DNA from: Acidobacteriota bacterium
GTDB lineage: Bacteria > Acidobacteriota > UBA6911 > RPQK01 > JAJDTT01
Length of the DNA: 64,000 nucleotides
Reading direction: 5' to 3'
Assembly (NCBI GenBank): GCA_028874215.1
Contig: JAPPLF010000061.1
Location: forward strand, 1-64,000
Position 1 is the first letter of the stretch. The number at the start of each line of letters is the position of its first letter. This document shows, one piece after another, positions 17,970-27,619 of the stretch. The position numbers and the translations under genes are program-made. The notes below the pieces were generated by a model. It saw nothing but the letters and a program-made list of their open reading frames with translations. It was not told the DNA's origin and made no database searches.

Positions 17970-20900
17970 TTATCCGACCCCCAGGTATTGCGAGGTGCCG
18001 GTGATGGGTTCTTCCGGCTCGCCTCCGCTGCCTTCCGGTTCGGGCGGGGCCTTCTCGAGCCGGTAGACGGTTCGCTCTCCCAGATCCGCGCTGACGTCGC
18101 CCCGCAGAACTTCGGGAAGGACCAGCCTGAGGGTCTTGATCTCAGCGGCGGCCAGGGGTACTCCTTGGGCCGGCGCTTCCCGGCCCAGCTTTTTCAAATT
18201 GTCCTCCAGCAGATTGCTCTCCCAGGCTTCGACCACCGGCAACGGATCGAACTGGCGGGGGATCAGCGGCGCCCCTCCGCGGTGGTGCAGGGCCAACTCA
18301 TAGGGGCGGAAGGTGACGAAGGGGGCCAGGATCTCGCAGGTCATGTTCACCGGGCGGCCCTCGGCTTCGAAGACCCGGGCCACCAGGTCTTCTCCGTCCT
18401 GCGACAGCTTCAACGCCGAGAGCACCACGTTGTCCGGCCCCACGGCCAACAGGCTCGCCTGCTCCGGAAGAATGTCGTAGCGGCAATCGGGAACGATGGG
18501 CAGAAGCCGGTTCCATCCTGCCAGATGCTCCCAGCCGAACCGCCAGTCCCGTCCGCTCTTCCAGTCCCCGGCGTGGGAGGTCAGCGAGAGTCGAGCCTCC
18601 TGTTCTCCCGGAAAGAAGTTGAAGGTGGGCGCGTAGATGCTGCAATTGCTGGAGAGCTGGGCGCAGAGGACGCCCCGGTCGAACCGCATCATGCTCTTGG
18701 GCGGAGTGACGGTGACGCAGAAATCGCGCCGGCGGTCCCGGACGCTGAGGAAACGGCCCGTCATGCGGGGGTCCCGGTCGGCCTTCGCCTTCTCGCCAGC
18801 CAGCCAGACCTCGTCGGCTCCCAGGCGGTCGGTCAGGTGCCGCTCGTGCTCCTGAGTGGCAAACAGTGTGTCGAAAACGATTTCGGGTTTCTCCAGGTTC
18901 AGAGGAAAGAACCAACGCAACCCGTGAAGCGGACGGTTGTCCCAGTGCCAACGGAAGAAGAAGTCCACGCGCCGAAGACCGGCGTAGAGGACGCAGCGCT
19001 GGCTCCAGTAGCCTCCGAAAAACGCGGATCCGTCTTTCGGTGTCAGGAGAGGACGGCGCACCTCGATGCTCGCAGATACGGCTCCTCCCGTGACCCGGAC
19101 TTCCGCCGGGCCATGATCGCGGCTGCGGTACTCCCGCCCTGCGGGATCGAAGTCGATGCAGCTCCGGCCGCTGTCCTCCTCGATGAGCAGCTCACCGGCG
19201 CCGAAAAGAGCCGACCCGTCCACCAGCTCGATTCCCGAGGTCTTGTCGTAGAGGCTCTCGCAGAAGCCGGTCGCCGGGTCGAAACGGACGCGGTAAAACT
19301 CATTTTCGATGGAGCGCCGACCCGTTTTGAGGGGGCTGTCGATCTCCTCCCGTTTCCCGTTCCCAGTCAGATAGAAGGTCTCGTATCCCATGGCGGGGAC
19401 CCGGGCGCTGAAACGCAGCGCGCCGTCCTGCCCCAGCTCGTGCGGGACCGGGGAACCAGTGGAATCGGAGATTGCCAGCCGTCCCGTGTCGACGGAGCCG
19501 GGAAGCGGAAGCTCAACCACGTCCCGGCGGTCCCAATTCAGGAGGTTGAAGACCACGACGGCCGGGTCCTCCCGCCGGAAGGCGATCTTGGAGGCGATCC
19601 GGTGCGCGGCCGAAGCGGCCACATCGTCGGCCGCTCCCTGGACCCGCCTCAAGATGTCCCGGGTGTGCTGGATGGTCTCGTCGCCGGACCAGCCGATCTG
19701 CTCGTGCTGCTGGGTGAACAGCAGGTCGGACCAGAGGGCGGACAGCAGGTCCCGGGGATAGAGGGCGCCGGTGACGCAATAGTCGAGGGCGGCGGCCTTC
19801 TCCGCGGCCGCCAGGGCGTAGCCGGCTCGATGGGACTGCTCCATGATGGGGTACATCCCATGGGCGTTCAGCGCGAAGTGGGGCAGGTAGCCCTGGTGGG
19901 GATCCCGCCGGACCCGGGAGTCGGCGGCGACCCGGTCCGAGAACCGGCTCAGGGTATTGAACCGCGCCTGGGGAGTGACGAAGCTTCGGTTCCAGGCCGC
20001 CACCCGGTTGATCAGGGCCCGCCTGGATTCGGCCTGGTCCCGGGCCGCAGCGTGACCCACGTAGGGGGCGTCCCAGGCCGCGAGCACCGCGCGAATGGAG
20101 GCCGCCGTCTGGCGGACCACCTTGCTCCGGGAGGCGAAACTTCCCTCGATCAGTTCGTCGGTCCGCCAGAGGGCGGAGATGGTGGGCGTGGTGTACCCGG
20201 CCAGGACCCCTTCCTGCGGAACGAAGCTGGGATGGCGGGTGCCGTCCGCTCCTTCGACGTCGAGCAACTGACTTCCCGAGGGTCGAGGATAGATCCCCCC
20301 GTAGCGCCCGCGCCAGAAGAAGGAGATCCCGCACTTGTCCAGGATCTGCGGCATCTGCGGGTCGAACCCGGGACTGTCGCAGGAGTAGAGGACGCGGCCC
20401 TGCGCCCCCAGTCGGCGGCGGAGCCACCATTGGCTTTCGGCGAATTGCCGGATGTAGGATTCCCCCTCATAGAAGTCGGCGTAACTCGGCGCCAGGGTGG
20501 GGCTGATGTCCAGCCGACCCTCCCGAATGAAACGTTGCACGCTCTCCAGCAACTGCGGCCGCTTGTGCAACAGGTTCTTGAGTCCGTAGAGAAATTCCAC
20601 GTTGTAGGTGTAGTCGTCGTCCTCCGAGATCAACTGGACGGCGTCGCGCAACGAGCGGAACGCCTCCCAGTGTTCGGGCAGACCGGTAAAATAGCCGAAA
20701 CAGAGATGGGAGGAGGGCATCAGGTGGTATTCGAAGTGGGGGACCGGCCCGGTCTCGAACTCGGCCGCGGCCAGAATCCGGTCCCCGGCAAGCAGCCGGA
20801 TCGAGGCCCGAACGGTGCTGGCGACGTCCTTCACCACTGCCAGGAGCGACAACCTGCCGGCTTCCCGCAAAGGCTCGGCAGGACAGCGCAGGGTTGCGCC

Positions 20901-21053
20901 TCCCGCCGTCGTCTCCAGTCTCAGGGCGGGCGGGAACGGAGCCCCCGCATCTTCGATCACCACCTCGATCCAGCGATGCGGGTGAGACAGATCCGCACTC
21001 GGCCGGCCCACCACCGGCAGCGGGTCCACTCTCAGAATCTTCCACTCCTTCAT
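17970..21053 (-). CDS. GH38-like (alpha-mannosidase family) protein
   Basis: A 1027-residue protein with the GH38 layout: an N-terminal catalytic domain, a middle helical part, and a long C-terminal beta domain. YSCDSPGFDPQMPQILDKCG matches the region of the catalytic aspartate (DPFGHS in the family), and QQHEQIGWSGDE lies at the middle helices. The N-terminal zinc motif His-x-Asp seems altered: the string reads MPSSHLCFGYF, with Cys where Asp is expected. That may mean changed metal binding or loss of activity. No signal peptide is visible. It is 22 bases upstream of the symporter fusion frame and divergent from the phosphatase-like gene. Confidence 0.78.
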   Translation of the reverse strand: MKEWKILRVDPLPVVGRPSADLSHPHRWIEVVIEDAGAPFPPALRLETTAGGATLRCPAEPLREAGRLSLLAVVKDVASTVRASIRLLAGDRILAAAEFETGPVPHFEYHLMPSSHLCFGYFTGLPEHWEAFRSLRDAVQLISEDDDYTYNVEFLYGLKNLLHKRPQLLESVQRFIREGRLDISPTLAPSYADFYEGESYIRQFAESQWWLRRRLGAQGRVLYSCDSPGFDPQMPQILDKCGISFFWRGRYGGIYPRPSGSQLLDVEGADGTRHPSFVPQEGVLAGYTTPTISALWRTDELIEGSFASRSKVVRQTAASIRAVLAAWDAPYVGHAAARDQAESRRALINRVAAWNRSFVTPQARFNTLSRFSDRVAADSRVRRDPHQGYLPHFALNAHGMYPIMEQSHRAGYALAAAEKAAALDYCVTGALYPRDLLSALWSDLLFTQQHEQIGWSGDETIQHTRDILRRVQGAADDVAASAAHRIASKIAFRREDPAVVVFNLLNWDRRDVVELPLPGSVDTGRLAISDSTGSPVPHELGQDGALRFSARVPAMGYETFYLTGNGKREEIDSPLKTGRRSIENEFYRVRFDPATGFCESLYDKTSGIELVDGSALFGAGELLIEEDSGRSCIDFDPAGREYRSRDHGPAEVRVTGGAVSASIEVRRPLLTPKDGSAFFGGYWSQRCVLYAGLRRVDFFFRWHWDNRPLHGLRWFFPLNLEKPEIVFDTLFATQEHERHLTDRLGADEVWLAGEKAKADRDPRMTGRFLSVRDRRRDFCVTVTPPKSMMRFDRGVLCAQLSSNCSIYAPTFNFFPGEQEARLSLTSHAGDWKSGRDWRFGWEHLAGWNRLLPIVPDCRYDILPEQASLLAVGPDNVVLSALKLSQDGEDLVARVFEAEGRPVNMTCEILAPFVTFRPYELALHHRGGAPLIPRQFDPLPVVEAWESNLLEDNLKKLGREAPAQGVPLAAAEIKTLRLVLPEVLRGDVSADLGERTVYRLEKAPPEPEGSGGEPEEPITGTSQYLGVG

Positions 21054-21135
21054 GTCGCGCTCCGTATCTTTTTTCGCAAGCTCGGCCGGGATGGCTTTGA
21101 TTCGAGCCTATCAACATCCGGAATCAGGAGAAACC

Positions 21136-21612
21136 ATGAGCATAGAAGGCGCCGTCAACTATCGGAAAATCAGTGAGCGGGTCGCGACCTCCGGATCGGT
21201 CTCCGAAGACCGCCTCCGCCGTCTCGGGGCAGAGGGATTCGATGCGGTGGTCAACCTGTTGCCCGATTCATCGGAGGTGGCGGTCGCCGACGAACGTGAA
21301 ATTGTCGAGGGTCAGGGATTGGAATACCATTACATTCCGGTAGACTTCGGGAACCCGACGGAAGCGGACTTCAGCCTCTTCAGACGCGTCATGAAGAACG
21401 CCGGGGACAAAAAGATCCTGATCCATTGCGCGGCGAACTACCGGGTCAGCGCCTTTTATTCTCTCCATGCCATGCGAGATCGGGACTGGTCCTGGGAGGA
21501 CGCCCGCGCACATATCGCTTCGATCTGGGACACCGCCGATTATCCGGTCTGGAAACGGTTTATCAACGAGTTGAAGTCTCAGTCGAGCCGGACTCTACCC
21601 TGCGGCGGATGA
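21136..21612 (+). CDS. Small tyrosine-phosphatase-like protein (DUF442-like)
   Basis: About 158 residues. The core is GFDAVVNLLPDSSE, IPVDFGNPTEADF and the P-loop HCAANYRVSA. The loop has Cys-x4-Arg spacing as in DUF442/beta-lactamase-hydrolase-like phosphatases, rather than the Cys-x5-Arg of classical tyrosine phosphatases. It appears cytoplasmic. The ATG at 21136 is chosen because AGGAGA lies just upstream; the longer frame reading through 21052 would overlap the divergent GH38-like start. The substrate is unknown. The gene ends 10 bases before the propeller/CRTAC1 gene, so they may be co-transcribed. Confidence 0.8.
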   Translation: MSIEGAVNYRKISERVATSGSVSEDRLRRLGAEGFDAVVNLLPDSSEVAVADEREIVEGQGLEYHYIPVDFGNPTEADFSLFRRVMKNAGDKKILIHCAANYRVSAFYSLHAMRDRDWSWEDARAHIASIWDTADYPVWKRFINELKSQSSRTLPCGG

Positions 21613-21622
21613 TGGCGGAATC

Positions 21623-24600
21623 GTGAGGAAACCGGTTCGGCGCTCACGCACGACGGCAGGCGTTTTCGCCAATCTCACGCTGCTCCTCCCGCTGATCCTG
21701 CCGGCTGCCCATCTTTCCGCCCAGACCACCACCCGAGTCAGCGTCCACGGACCCAACCGGGGAAACGGTCCCAGCCAGTACGCACAGATCAGCGCCTCCG
21801 GACGCTTCGTCGTCTACACCTCCACCGCCTCCAACCTGGTGGACGGAGATACCAACTGGGCGTCGGACGTCTTCGTTCACGACCGTGAAACGGGGGAGAC
21901 CACCCGCGCCAGCGTGGACGACGCGGGAAACCAGGGCAACAGTCTGAGCCAGTTTCCCAGGATCAGCGCCGGCGGCCGCATCGTCGCCTTCGAGTCGCTC
22001 GCTTCCAACCTGGTGGACGGCGACACCAACGGCGCGCTGGACGTCTTCGTCCAGGACCGCAAGTCAGGCAGGACCACGCGAGCCAGCCTCGGCAGCGGAG
22101 GGGACCAGGGCAATAGCGCCAGCGGGGTGCCCTGCCTCAGTTCCGACGGCCGTGTCGTAGCTTTCGAGTCGCTCTCGTCCAACCTGGTGGATGGCGACAC
22201 CAACGAATCCACCGACGTCTTTGTCCGTGATCGCCAGACGGGGGAGACCACCCGGGTGAGCGTCGACAGCCGGGGACGCCAGGGCAACGGCTCCAGTGCC
22301 GGCTCCAGCTTGGACGGCAGCGGCCGATACGTCGCCTTCGAGTCGCTGGCCACCAACTTGGTGCCTGGAGACACAAACCGGGTGTCGGACGTCTTCGTCC
22401 ATGACCGCCGGACAGGGAAGACCACCCGGGTGAGCGTCGACAGCCGGGGACGCCAAGCCAACGGGGGCAGCTCGGCCCCGAGTCTCAGCGCCGACGGACG
22501 TTTCGTGGGCTTCGGCTCCTACGGATCCAACCTGGTGGACGGCGACACCAACCAGGAAATCGACGTCTTCGTCCACGACCGCCAGACGGGGGAGACCACC
22601 CGGGTGAGCGTCGACAGCCGGGGAGGACAAGCCAACGGGGGCAGCGGAATCGCCGCCCTCAGCGCCGGCGGACGATGGGTCGCCTTCCACTCCTTCGCCT
22701 CCAACCTGGTGGACGGCGACACCAACGGAACGCTGGACGTCTTCGTGCACGACCGGCTGACGGGACGGACGACCCGGACCAGCCTGACCGAAAAGGGCCG
22801 GGAAACGAACGGTCCGAGCCGCGATCCCACCATCAGCGCCGATGCCCGCTTCGTCGCCTTCGAGTCCTACGCCTCCAATCTGGTGTCCCGGGACGACAAC
22901 GGGAACGTCGACGTCTTCGTCCGGGACCGGGGCGGCGCCGATCCATCCGCTGCACTTGGCAGGCCACAGAAATTCGAGTTGGCGGGTCGGCTCCTGGGAT
23001 GGCTGCGGCGAGGCTGGGACGGCCTCGTCTCCGAAACCCGCGTGAGAGCCGAAGCCTTCACCCGGGAGCGGTTTCGGATGCCAGCCGCCGCCCTGGCCCA
23101 CGCCGAATCCGCTCCGGTCCGGTTCACCGACGTGACCGAAGCAGCGGGCATCCGCTTCCGGCATTACAAGGGGGAGACGGGAAAACGGTACCTGCCCGAA
23201 ACCATCGGCTCGGGAGTGGCGGTCCTGGATTTCGATCAGGACGGGTGGATGGACCTCTTCTTCGTCAACGGTTGGCGCCTGGAAGGGGGGAGACCCGAGG
23301 GGGTTGGATCCGTCCTCTACCGCAACCGGGGCGACGGCACGTTTGACGACGTGACCCGGGAGGCCGGGCTGGAGGTTCGGGCCTACGGCATGGGGGCGGC
23401 GGCCGGAGACTATGACAACGACGGGTTTCCGGACCTCTACGTGACGATTCTGGGCCTCAACCGGCTCTACCGGAACAACGGCGACGGGACCTTTTCCAAC
23501 GTGAGCGTTGATGCCGGCGTCGGAGACCCCTCCTGGGGGGCGAGTGCGGCTTGGCTGGACGCCGACAATGACGGCAAGCTCGACCTCTTCGTGACCAACT
23601 ACGTGCGTTGGAGCCCCTCCCAGGATCAATGGTGCGGTTACGGCCCCGGGGTCAAGCACTACTGCACTCCCGAGATCTTCACCGGTGACACGTCGCGCCT
23701 CTTTCGCAACTTGGGCGGCGGGCGCTTCCGGGACGTCACCAGGGAGGCGGGACTGTTCAACCCCTCGGGCAAGGCCTTGGGAGTGGCCCTGTGGGATTTC
23801 GACGGGAACGGGCTGATGGATCTCGTGGTGGCCGAGGACACTCAGCCCGACAAGATCTACCTGAACCGGGGCGGCTTCCGCTTCGAGGAGGTGGGAACTC
23901 GCAACGGATTCGGCTTTTCCGAATCGGGCCTGGCCCGGGCCGGCATGGGAGTCGACGTGGCCGACACCGACAACGACGGCCGAGGAGCGGTGGCCGTCAC
24001 CAACTTCTCCTACGAGGGGATCGGATTCTACCGCTGGGGCAGCGGCCTGAACTTCATCGATCGGGCCGTCCCGGCGGGCATCGGGCAACCCAGCCTATTG
24101 ACCCTGGGCTTCGGACTCCTCTTTCTGGACTACGATCTGGACGGTTGGCAAGACCTGTTGGCGGTCAACGGCCACATCGACGACCTGGTGGAGACGGTTC
24201 AGACCCGGCTGACCTACCGGCAACGGCCGCTCCTGTTCCGCAACCGGAGGGACGGCCGCTTCCTGCCCATGGGCGGGGAGGCGGGCCCCGCTCTGGAGCA
24301 GGCTTATGCGGGCCGCGGCGCCGCAGCCATCGACTATGACAACGACGGGGACCTGGATCTGGCCGTGACGGAGAACGGAGGTCCGGGTCGCCTGTTTCGC
24401 AACCAGGGGGGAAACCGAAACCACTGGCTCCAGATCCGGCTCGTCGGCGGCAGCTCCAACCGGGACGGCATCGGCGCCCTGGTCACCGTGAAATCGGGTT
24501 CCACAACCCAACGGCGCTACCGCCGAAGCGGCTCCAGCTATCTCTCCGAGAGCGATCCGCGGCTGACCTTCGGCCTGGGTGATGCGACCCGGGCGGACCG

Positions 24601-24700
24601 CCTGGAGGTCCGCTGGCCCAGCGGCGCCACCCAGGTCCTGAAGGACGTTGCGGCCGGACGCCTGCTTGTCGTGCAGGAGCCGGTCGAAACGGATCCATAA
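21623..24700 (+). CDS. Propeller-CRTAC1/ASPIC-UnbV fusion protein
   Basis: A 1025-residue exported protein (signal ends ...AAHLSAQ, GTG start). Residues about 57-436 are seven near-identical blocks of 58 residues with the signature SNLVDGDTN...DVFVHDRxTGxTTR, predicted to form a seven-bladed propeller of the TolB/PD40 kind. Residues about 490-930 hold a CRTAC1-like part beginning FTDVTEAAGIRFRH, with about seven FG-GAP loops (DFDQDGWMDLF, DYDNDGFPDLY). The end is a UnbV/ASPIC domain (NHWLQIRLVG ... LTFGLGDATRADRLEVRWPSG). CRTAC1 proteins are common in Acidobacteriota; their fusion to this propeller is unusual. Function is unknown; calcium binding is likely. Confidence 0.88.
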   Translation: MRKPVRRSRTTAGVFANLTLLLPLILPAAHLSAQTTTRVSVHGPNRGNGPSQYAQISASGRFVVYTSTASNLVDGDTNWASDVFVHDRETGETTRASVDDAGNQGNSLSQFPRISAGGRIVAFESLASNLVDGDTNGALDVFVQDRKSGRTTRASLGSGGDQGNSASGVPCLSSDGRVVAFESLSSNLVDGDTNESTDVFVRDRQTGETTRVSVDSRGRQGNGSSAGSSLDGSGRYVAFESLATNLVPGDTNRVSDVFVHDRRTGKTTRVSVDSRGRQANGGSSAPSLSADGRFVGFGSYGSNLVDGDTNQEIDVFVHDRQTGETTRVSVDSRGGQANGGSGIAALSAGGRWVAFHSFASNLVDGDTNGTLDVFVHDRLTGRTTRTSLTEKGRETNGPSRDPTISADARFVAFESYASNLVSRDDNGNVDVFVRDRGGADPSAALGRPQKFELAGRLLGWLRRGWDGLVSETRVRAEAFTRERFRMPAAALAHAESAPVRFTDVTEAAGIRFRHYKGETGKRYLPETIGSGVAVLDFDQDGWMDLFFVNGWRLEGGRPEGVGSVLYRNRGDGTFDDVTREAGLEVRAYGMGAAAGDYDNDGFPDLYVTILGLNRLYRNNGDGTFSNVSVDAGVGDPSWGASAAWLDADNDGKLDLFVTNYVRWSPSQDQWCGYGPGVKHYCTPEIFTGDTSRLFRNLGGGRFRDVTREAGLFNPSGKALGVALWDFDGNGLMDLVVAEDTQPDKIYLNRGGFRFEEVGTRNGFGFSESGLARAGMGVDVADTDNDGRGAVAVTNFSYEGIGFYRWGSGLNFIDRAVPAGIGQPSLLTLGFGLLFLDYDLDGWQDLLAVNGHIDDLVETVQTRLTYRQRPLLFRNRRDGRFLPMGGEAGPALEQAYAGRGAAAIDYDNDGDLDLAVTENGGPGRLFRNQGGNRNHWLQIRLVGGSSNRDGIGALVTVKSGSTTQRRYRRSGSSYLSESDPRLTFGLGDATRADRLEVRWPSGATQVLKDVAAGRLLVVQEPVETDP
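21791..22930 (+). repeat. Seven 174-bp in-frame tandem repeats
   Basis: Repeat starts fall at 21791, 21965, 22139, 22313, 22487, 22661 and 22835, exactly 58 codons apart, with the last copy shortened. The period never slips, so there are no frame changes between copies. Copies 3 to 5 are the most alike in DNA, which suggests recent duplication or gene conversion in the middle of the array. Confidence 0.9.
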
Positions 24701-24731
24701 TCCTTCCCCGGCTCGTTGCCGATCTCTCCGT

Positions 24732-25943
24732 TCAGTTTGCCGACGACCGCGCCAGACGCCAGAAGACACCCTTCACGGCCCGGCTCTCCCACCCTGGATG
24801 CCGGGTGTTGTAGACGGTCAGGAAGTGGTCCGGCTCCAACTCCACCGTCGGGGCCGTAAAGGAGTGGCCCGGCGGATTGGGCACCAGCAGGAACCGGGTG
24901 GAATCGGCCATGGAGGGGGTCCCCGATTCCGTATCGTTCACCCAGGTCCGTCCCCCGTCCAGGCTGACCCGCGCCAGCACCGTGCCGTCAGGGGCGCTCT
25001 TGCCCGGGACGCCTCCCTGGTGGGTGATCGCGACCACGTTTCCCGGGGTCCAGAGGATGGTCCCGCGGTGCCCGTAGTATTCGTTCAGGCTTCCCGGCAC
25101 CTCCCGGAAGGTCCGTCCGCCGTCGCTGGATTCCAGGAGGATTCCCTGCTTGTAGATGGCCCCGGCCCCCGGAGGAGCTCCGCTTCGCTTCGACATCGCC
25201 TCCACGTCTTCTCCCGGAAACGAGGGCCGCTGGATGCGGGTCATGGCCAGGACCCGCATCGGGTCGTTTGGATCCACGGCATAGCCGGTTTCAGCCACGT
25301 GCTGGTGCACTTCGGTGGGGTCGCTCCAGGTTTGTCCGCCGTCCCGGGAACGGATCAGCGTCTCGTGAAATCCCGGCCGTGACCGGTCCTCCTGCTGATA
25401 ATCCCTATGGTTCGGGTAACGCAGGCCCACCCCCAGCACGATGGTCCCGTCCGCCTCCTGGAAGAAGGTGTTGTAGTCGTTGAAGCAGAAAGCGTACGGG
25501 TCCTCGGACCCGCCCGGTGAGAAAGGCCCGAAATCGATGGCGGTGGTCTTCCAGGTGATCCCGGAGTCGCTCGAAACCGAGACGAACAGATCCTTGCCGC
25601 CGGGGGACTGGTGCATCAGCCAGAGATTTCCGTCACGGCCGGCATAGAGTCCGTGCTGAACCTGGCCGGGTGGTGCGCCGGAAAGATTCACCGGCAGCAT
25701 GGTCCAACTCCGGCCCTGATCGACACTCCTGTAGAGCCTCTGCTGGGTCTGAGTGTTGACGTAGATGCTTCCGTCCGGATGGGTGACCATGCCCAGCATG
25801 GAACGGCTCAGCCCTGACTCTACGGGGTCCAACAACACCTCGCCTTCGATCTCGATCGTCGCTACAGGAGCGACTTCACCCGGGCTGCAGGCGACGGCAA
25901 GCGCCAACAGGACGAGCCCAATCCATCCCAGTTTCTGTGTCAT
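24732..25943 (-). CDS. BNR/Asp-box (sialidase-like) lipoprotein
   Basis: About 403 residues with a lipoprotein signal (LALAVACSP). Five Asp-boxes of the S-x-D-x-G-x-(T/S)-(W/F) type are visible (SVDQGRSW, SSDSGITW, SRDGGQTW, SSDGGRTF, SLDGGRTW), as expected for a six-bladed sialidase-fold propeller. I do not see the Phe/Tyr-Arg-Ile-Pro motif of true sialidases, so sialidase activity should not be assumed. The ATG at 25943 follows AGGA. It begins 17 bases after the stop of the glycosidase-like gene at 25961-27493, so the two form an operon. Confidence 0.82.
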   Translation of the reverse strand: MTQKLGWIGLVLLALAVACSPGEVAPVATIEIEGEVLLDPVESGLSRSMLGMVTHPDGSIYVNTQTQQRLYRSVDQGRSWTMLPVNLSGAPPGQVQHGLYAGRDGNLWLMHQSPGGKDLFVSVSSDSGITWKTTAIDFGPFSPGGSEDPYAFCFNDYNTFFQEADGTIVLGVGLRYPNHRDYQQEDRSRPGFHETLIRSRDGGQTWSDPTEVHQHVAETGYAVDPNDPMRVLAMTRIQRPSFPGEDVEAMSKRSGAPPGAGAIYKQGILLESSDGGRTFREVPGSLNEYYGHRGTILWTPGNVVAITHQGGVPGKSAPDGTVLARVSLDGGRTWVNDTESGTPSMADSTRFLLVPNPPGHSFTAPTVELEPDHFLTVYNTRHPGWESRAVKGVFWRLARSSAN

Positions 25944-25960
25944 TTTCCTACTCTCCACTA

Positions 25961-27493
25961 TCAATCTCGAAAACCGAACGAGAAGAGCTTGGCGTTCTCC
26001 AGATAGAACTTCAGCCGTACCGGCTGCCCCTCCAATCCCTTCAGATTACCCTGTCCGCTCCACGAAACGCGATGGCGGACGGCGTCCGATTCCAACACGT
26101 CACAATCGCCCCGGCCGAAGCTTTCCAACGGCTGGCCTTCCGTGGAGAGAATCTCGACTTGAACCCGGCCCGACCCCGCGTCCGCGTTGATCAGCAGTTC
26201 ACCGCCCCGGAAGCGGAAGGGCTTGGTGGTCAGGACACCCGCCTTCGCTCTGGCATCGACGGAAACGAACCCGTCCAGGCGCAGCTTAGACAGCGCGATG
26301 CCGCTCTTGAAACCGGCGAACCCGTCCGGCGGCTCCGAGTTGTGGTCCGCGCCCCAGCCCACGTAGTAGATCCAGATCTCGTCATCCCGGACCAGCGGTC
26401 CCTGCACCGGCCAGATGAATCCCCAGTCGAAGTCCCCCGGCCGCTCCGAGAGGGGCAGGAAGACCTCCCGGCCACCGCCTCGATGCCAGTTCAGGCCGTC
26501 GCGGCTGTAGGTGAGCTGCACCGGTCCCCGGGGACGTTCGTACCCATAGCTGAAAACGGTCATCAACCCGATCCGCAGTTCGTCGTGGAGCATGACCTGC
26601 ATGTTGTAGAACTGGTCCCGGTGCATCGGGTCGCGGTCGTCGGCCGCCACCACCGTCCGCATGGGAGTCCAGTGGACGAAGTCGTCGCTCTCCACCTGGC
26701 CCACCCGGCGCAGGCTGTGGTTCTCGGGAACCCGGTCCTTCTTGGGCCCGCCCCAGAGCTGGGCGTAGACCTTCCGCGCCCAGGGATCGCTGACCATCTT
26801 CTTGCGCACCTCTTTGATCATCCCGGTGCGGTCCCGGATGATGGCCACGTACTTGCCCAGCCGGCCGTCCCAGTAGGGAACCGGCTGGCTGTCATGCCCC
26901 GGCGCGTGGAAGATGACCTTCTCCCCGCCCTTGTAGTCGGTCCAGCGGATTCCGTCCGCCGAGTAGGCGGCCCGAATGCCCTGGTAGAGCATCTTGTACC
27001 GTTTGGCGGGATCGGTTTCCCGGGGATCGATGAAGACACCCGTTTCGAGCCCGTCCTTGTCCATGATGATGTTGTTGTCGCGGCTGCCCCGGTGCTCGAC
27101 GATGCCGAGGGAGGGCTTCACCCAGCGGATTCCGTCCCGGCTGTAGGCGTAGGCCAGGATCATGGACTGGTCTTTCGCTCCCCAGAGGCTGTACCACATC
27201 TTGTACAGCCCGTCCGATTCGTCGAATAGGATGGTGATGAAACAGAAGTGCATCCCCGCTTCCCAGGACGGGTCTCCTTCGGGAACCATGGGCAGCACCG
27301 GGCCGGCTCCGTACTTGACCGGCTGGTTCAGGGTCTTGGCGACGCCGTCCAAGGACTCGATGATGTAGTCGTCGATGAACAACTGCCGGTTCTGCGCCAC
27401 GTCCAACGTGGACCCGGCTGAGGCCGTGACCCAGCCGGCGAGAACGTATCCCAGCAGCAGGAACCCGTACTTGGAATTTCGCAGTGATTGCAT
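25961..27493 (-). CDS. Secreted glycosidase-like beta-propeller protein
   Basis: About 510 residues with a signal peptide (YGFLLLGYVLAGWVTASA). Family marks are LFIDDYIIE, YSRDGIRWVKPSLG, GSRDNNII and RETDPAKRYKMLYQG. A C-terminal module (FRFRGGELLINADAGSGRVQVEI ... LEGQPVRLKFYL) is shared with the proteins at 2499-4088 and 35487-37052. The blade pattern resembles GH32/GH43-like propellers, but I cannot point to catalytic acids with certainty. The ATG at 27493 has AGGAGA six bases upstream; the longer frame to 27553 is less likely. First gene of a two-gene operon with the BNR lipoprotein at 24732-25943. Confidence 0.8.
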   Translation of the reverse strand: MQSLRNSKYGFLLLGYVLAGWVTASAGSTLDVAQNRQLFIDDYIIESLDGVAKTLNQPVKYGAGPVLPMVPEGDPSWEAGMHFCFITILFDESDGLYKMWYSLWGAKDQSMILAYAYSRDGIRWVKPSLGIVEHRGSRDNNIIMDKDGLETGVFIDPRETDPAKRYKMLYQGIRAAYSADGIRWTDYKGGEKVIFHAPGHDSQPVPYWDGRLGKYVAIIRDRTGMIKEVRKKMVSDPWARKVYAQLWGGPKKDRVPENHSLRRVGQVESDDFVHWTPMRTVVAADDRDPMHRDQFYNMQVMLHDELRIGLMTVFSYGYERPRGPVQLTYSRDGLNWHRGGGREVFLPLSERPGDFDWGFIWPVQGPLVRDDEIWIYYVGWGADHNSEPPDGFAGFKSGIALSKLRLDGFVSVDARAKAGVLTTKPFRFRGGELLINADAGSGRVQVEILSTEGQPLESFGRGDCDVLESDAVRHRVSWSGQGNLKGLEGQPVRLKFYLENAKLFSFGFRD

Positions 27494-27619
27494 CAGAATC
27501 TCCTGAACCGGCTCAAAACGAGAGAGATCCGTTCGGACAATTGACCTCATCATAGAGGAAATCTCAACACGCCGACGACGGCAGACCCGGTCCCAATCTG
27601 AAACAGGGGAAGACAGCTC

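Noticed and set aside
17988-21176. A 1062-codon open frame opposite the GH38-like gene
   Set aside because: It is a GC-driven antisense shadow: no domain, repetitive Arg/Gly/Pro-rich text, while the minus-strand frame shows clear family motifs.
21791-22930. Regular repeats that might suggest a CRISPR array
   Set aside because: Period is 174 bases, copies are protein-coding in frame and there are no short unique spacers.
22064-24088. A 674-codon frame opposite the propeller/CRTAC1 gene
   Set aside because: Its repeats simply mirror the 174-bp repeats of the real gene on the other strand.
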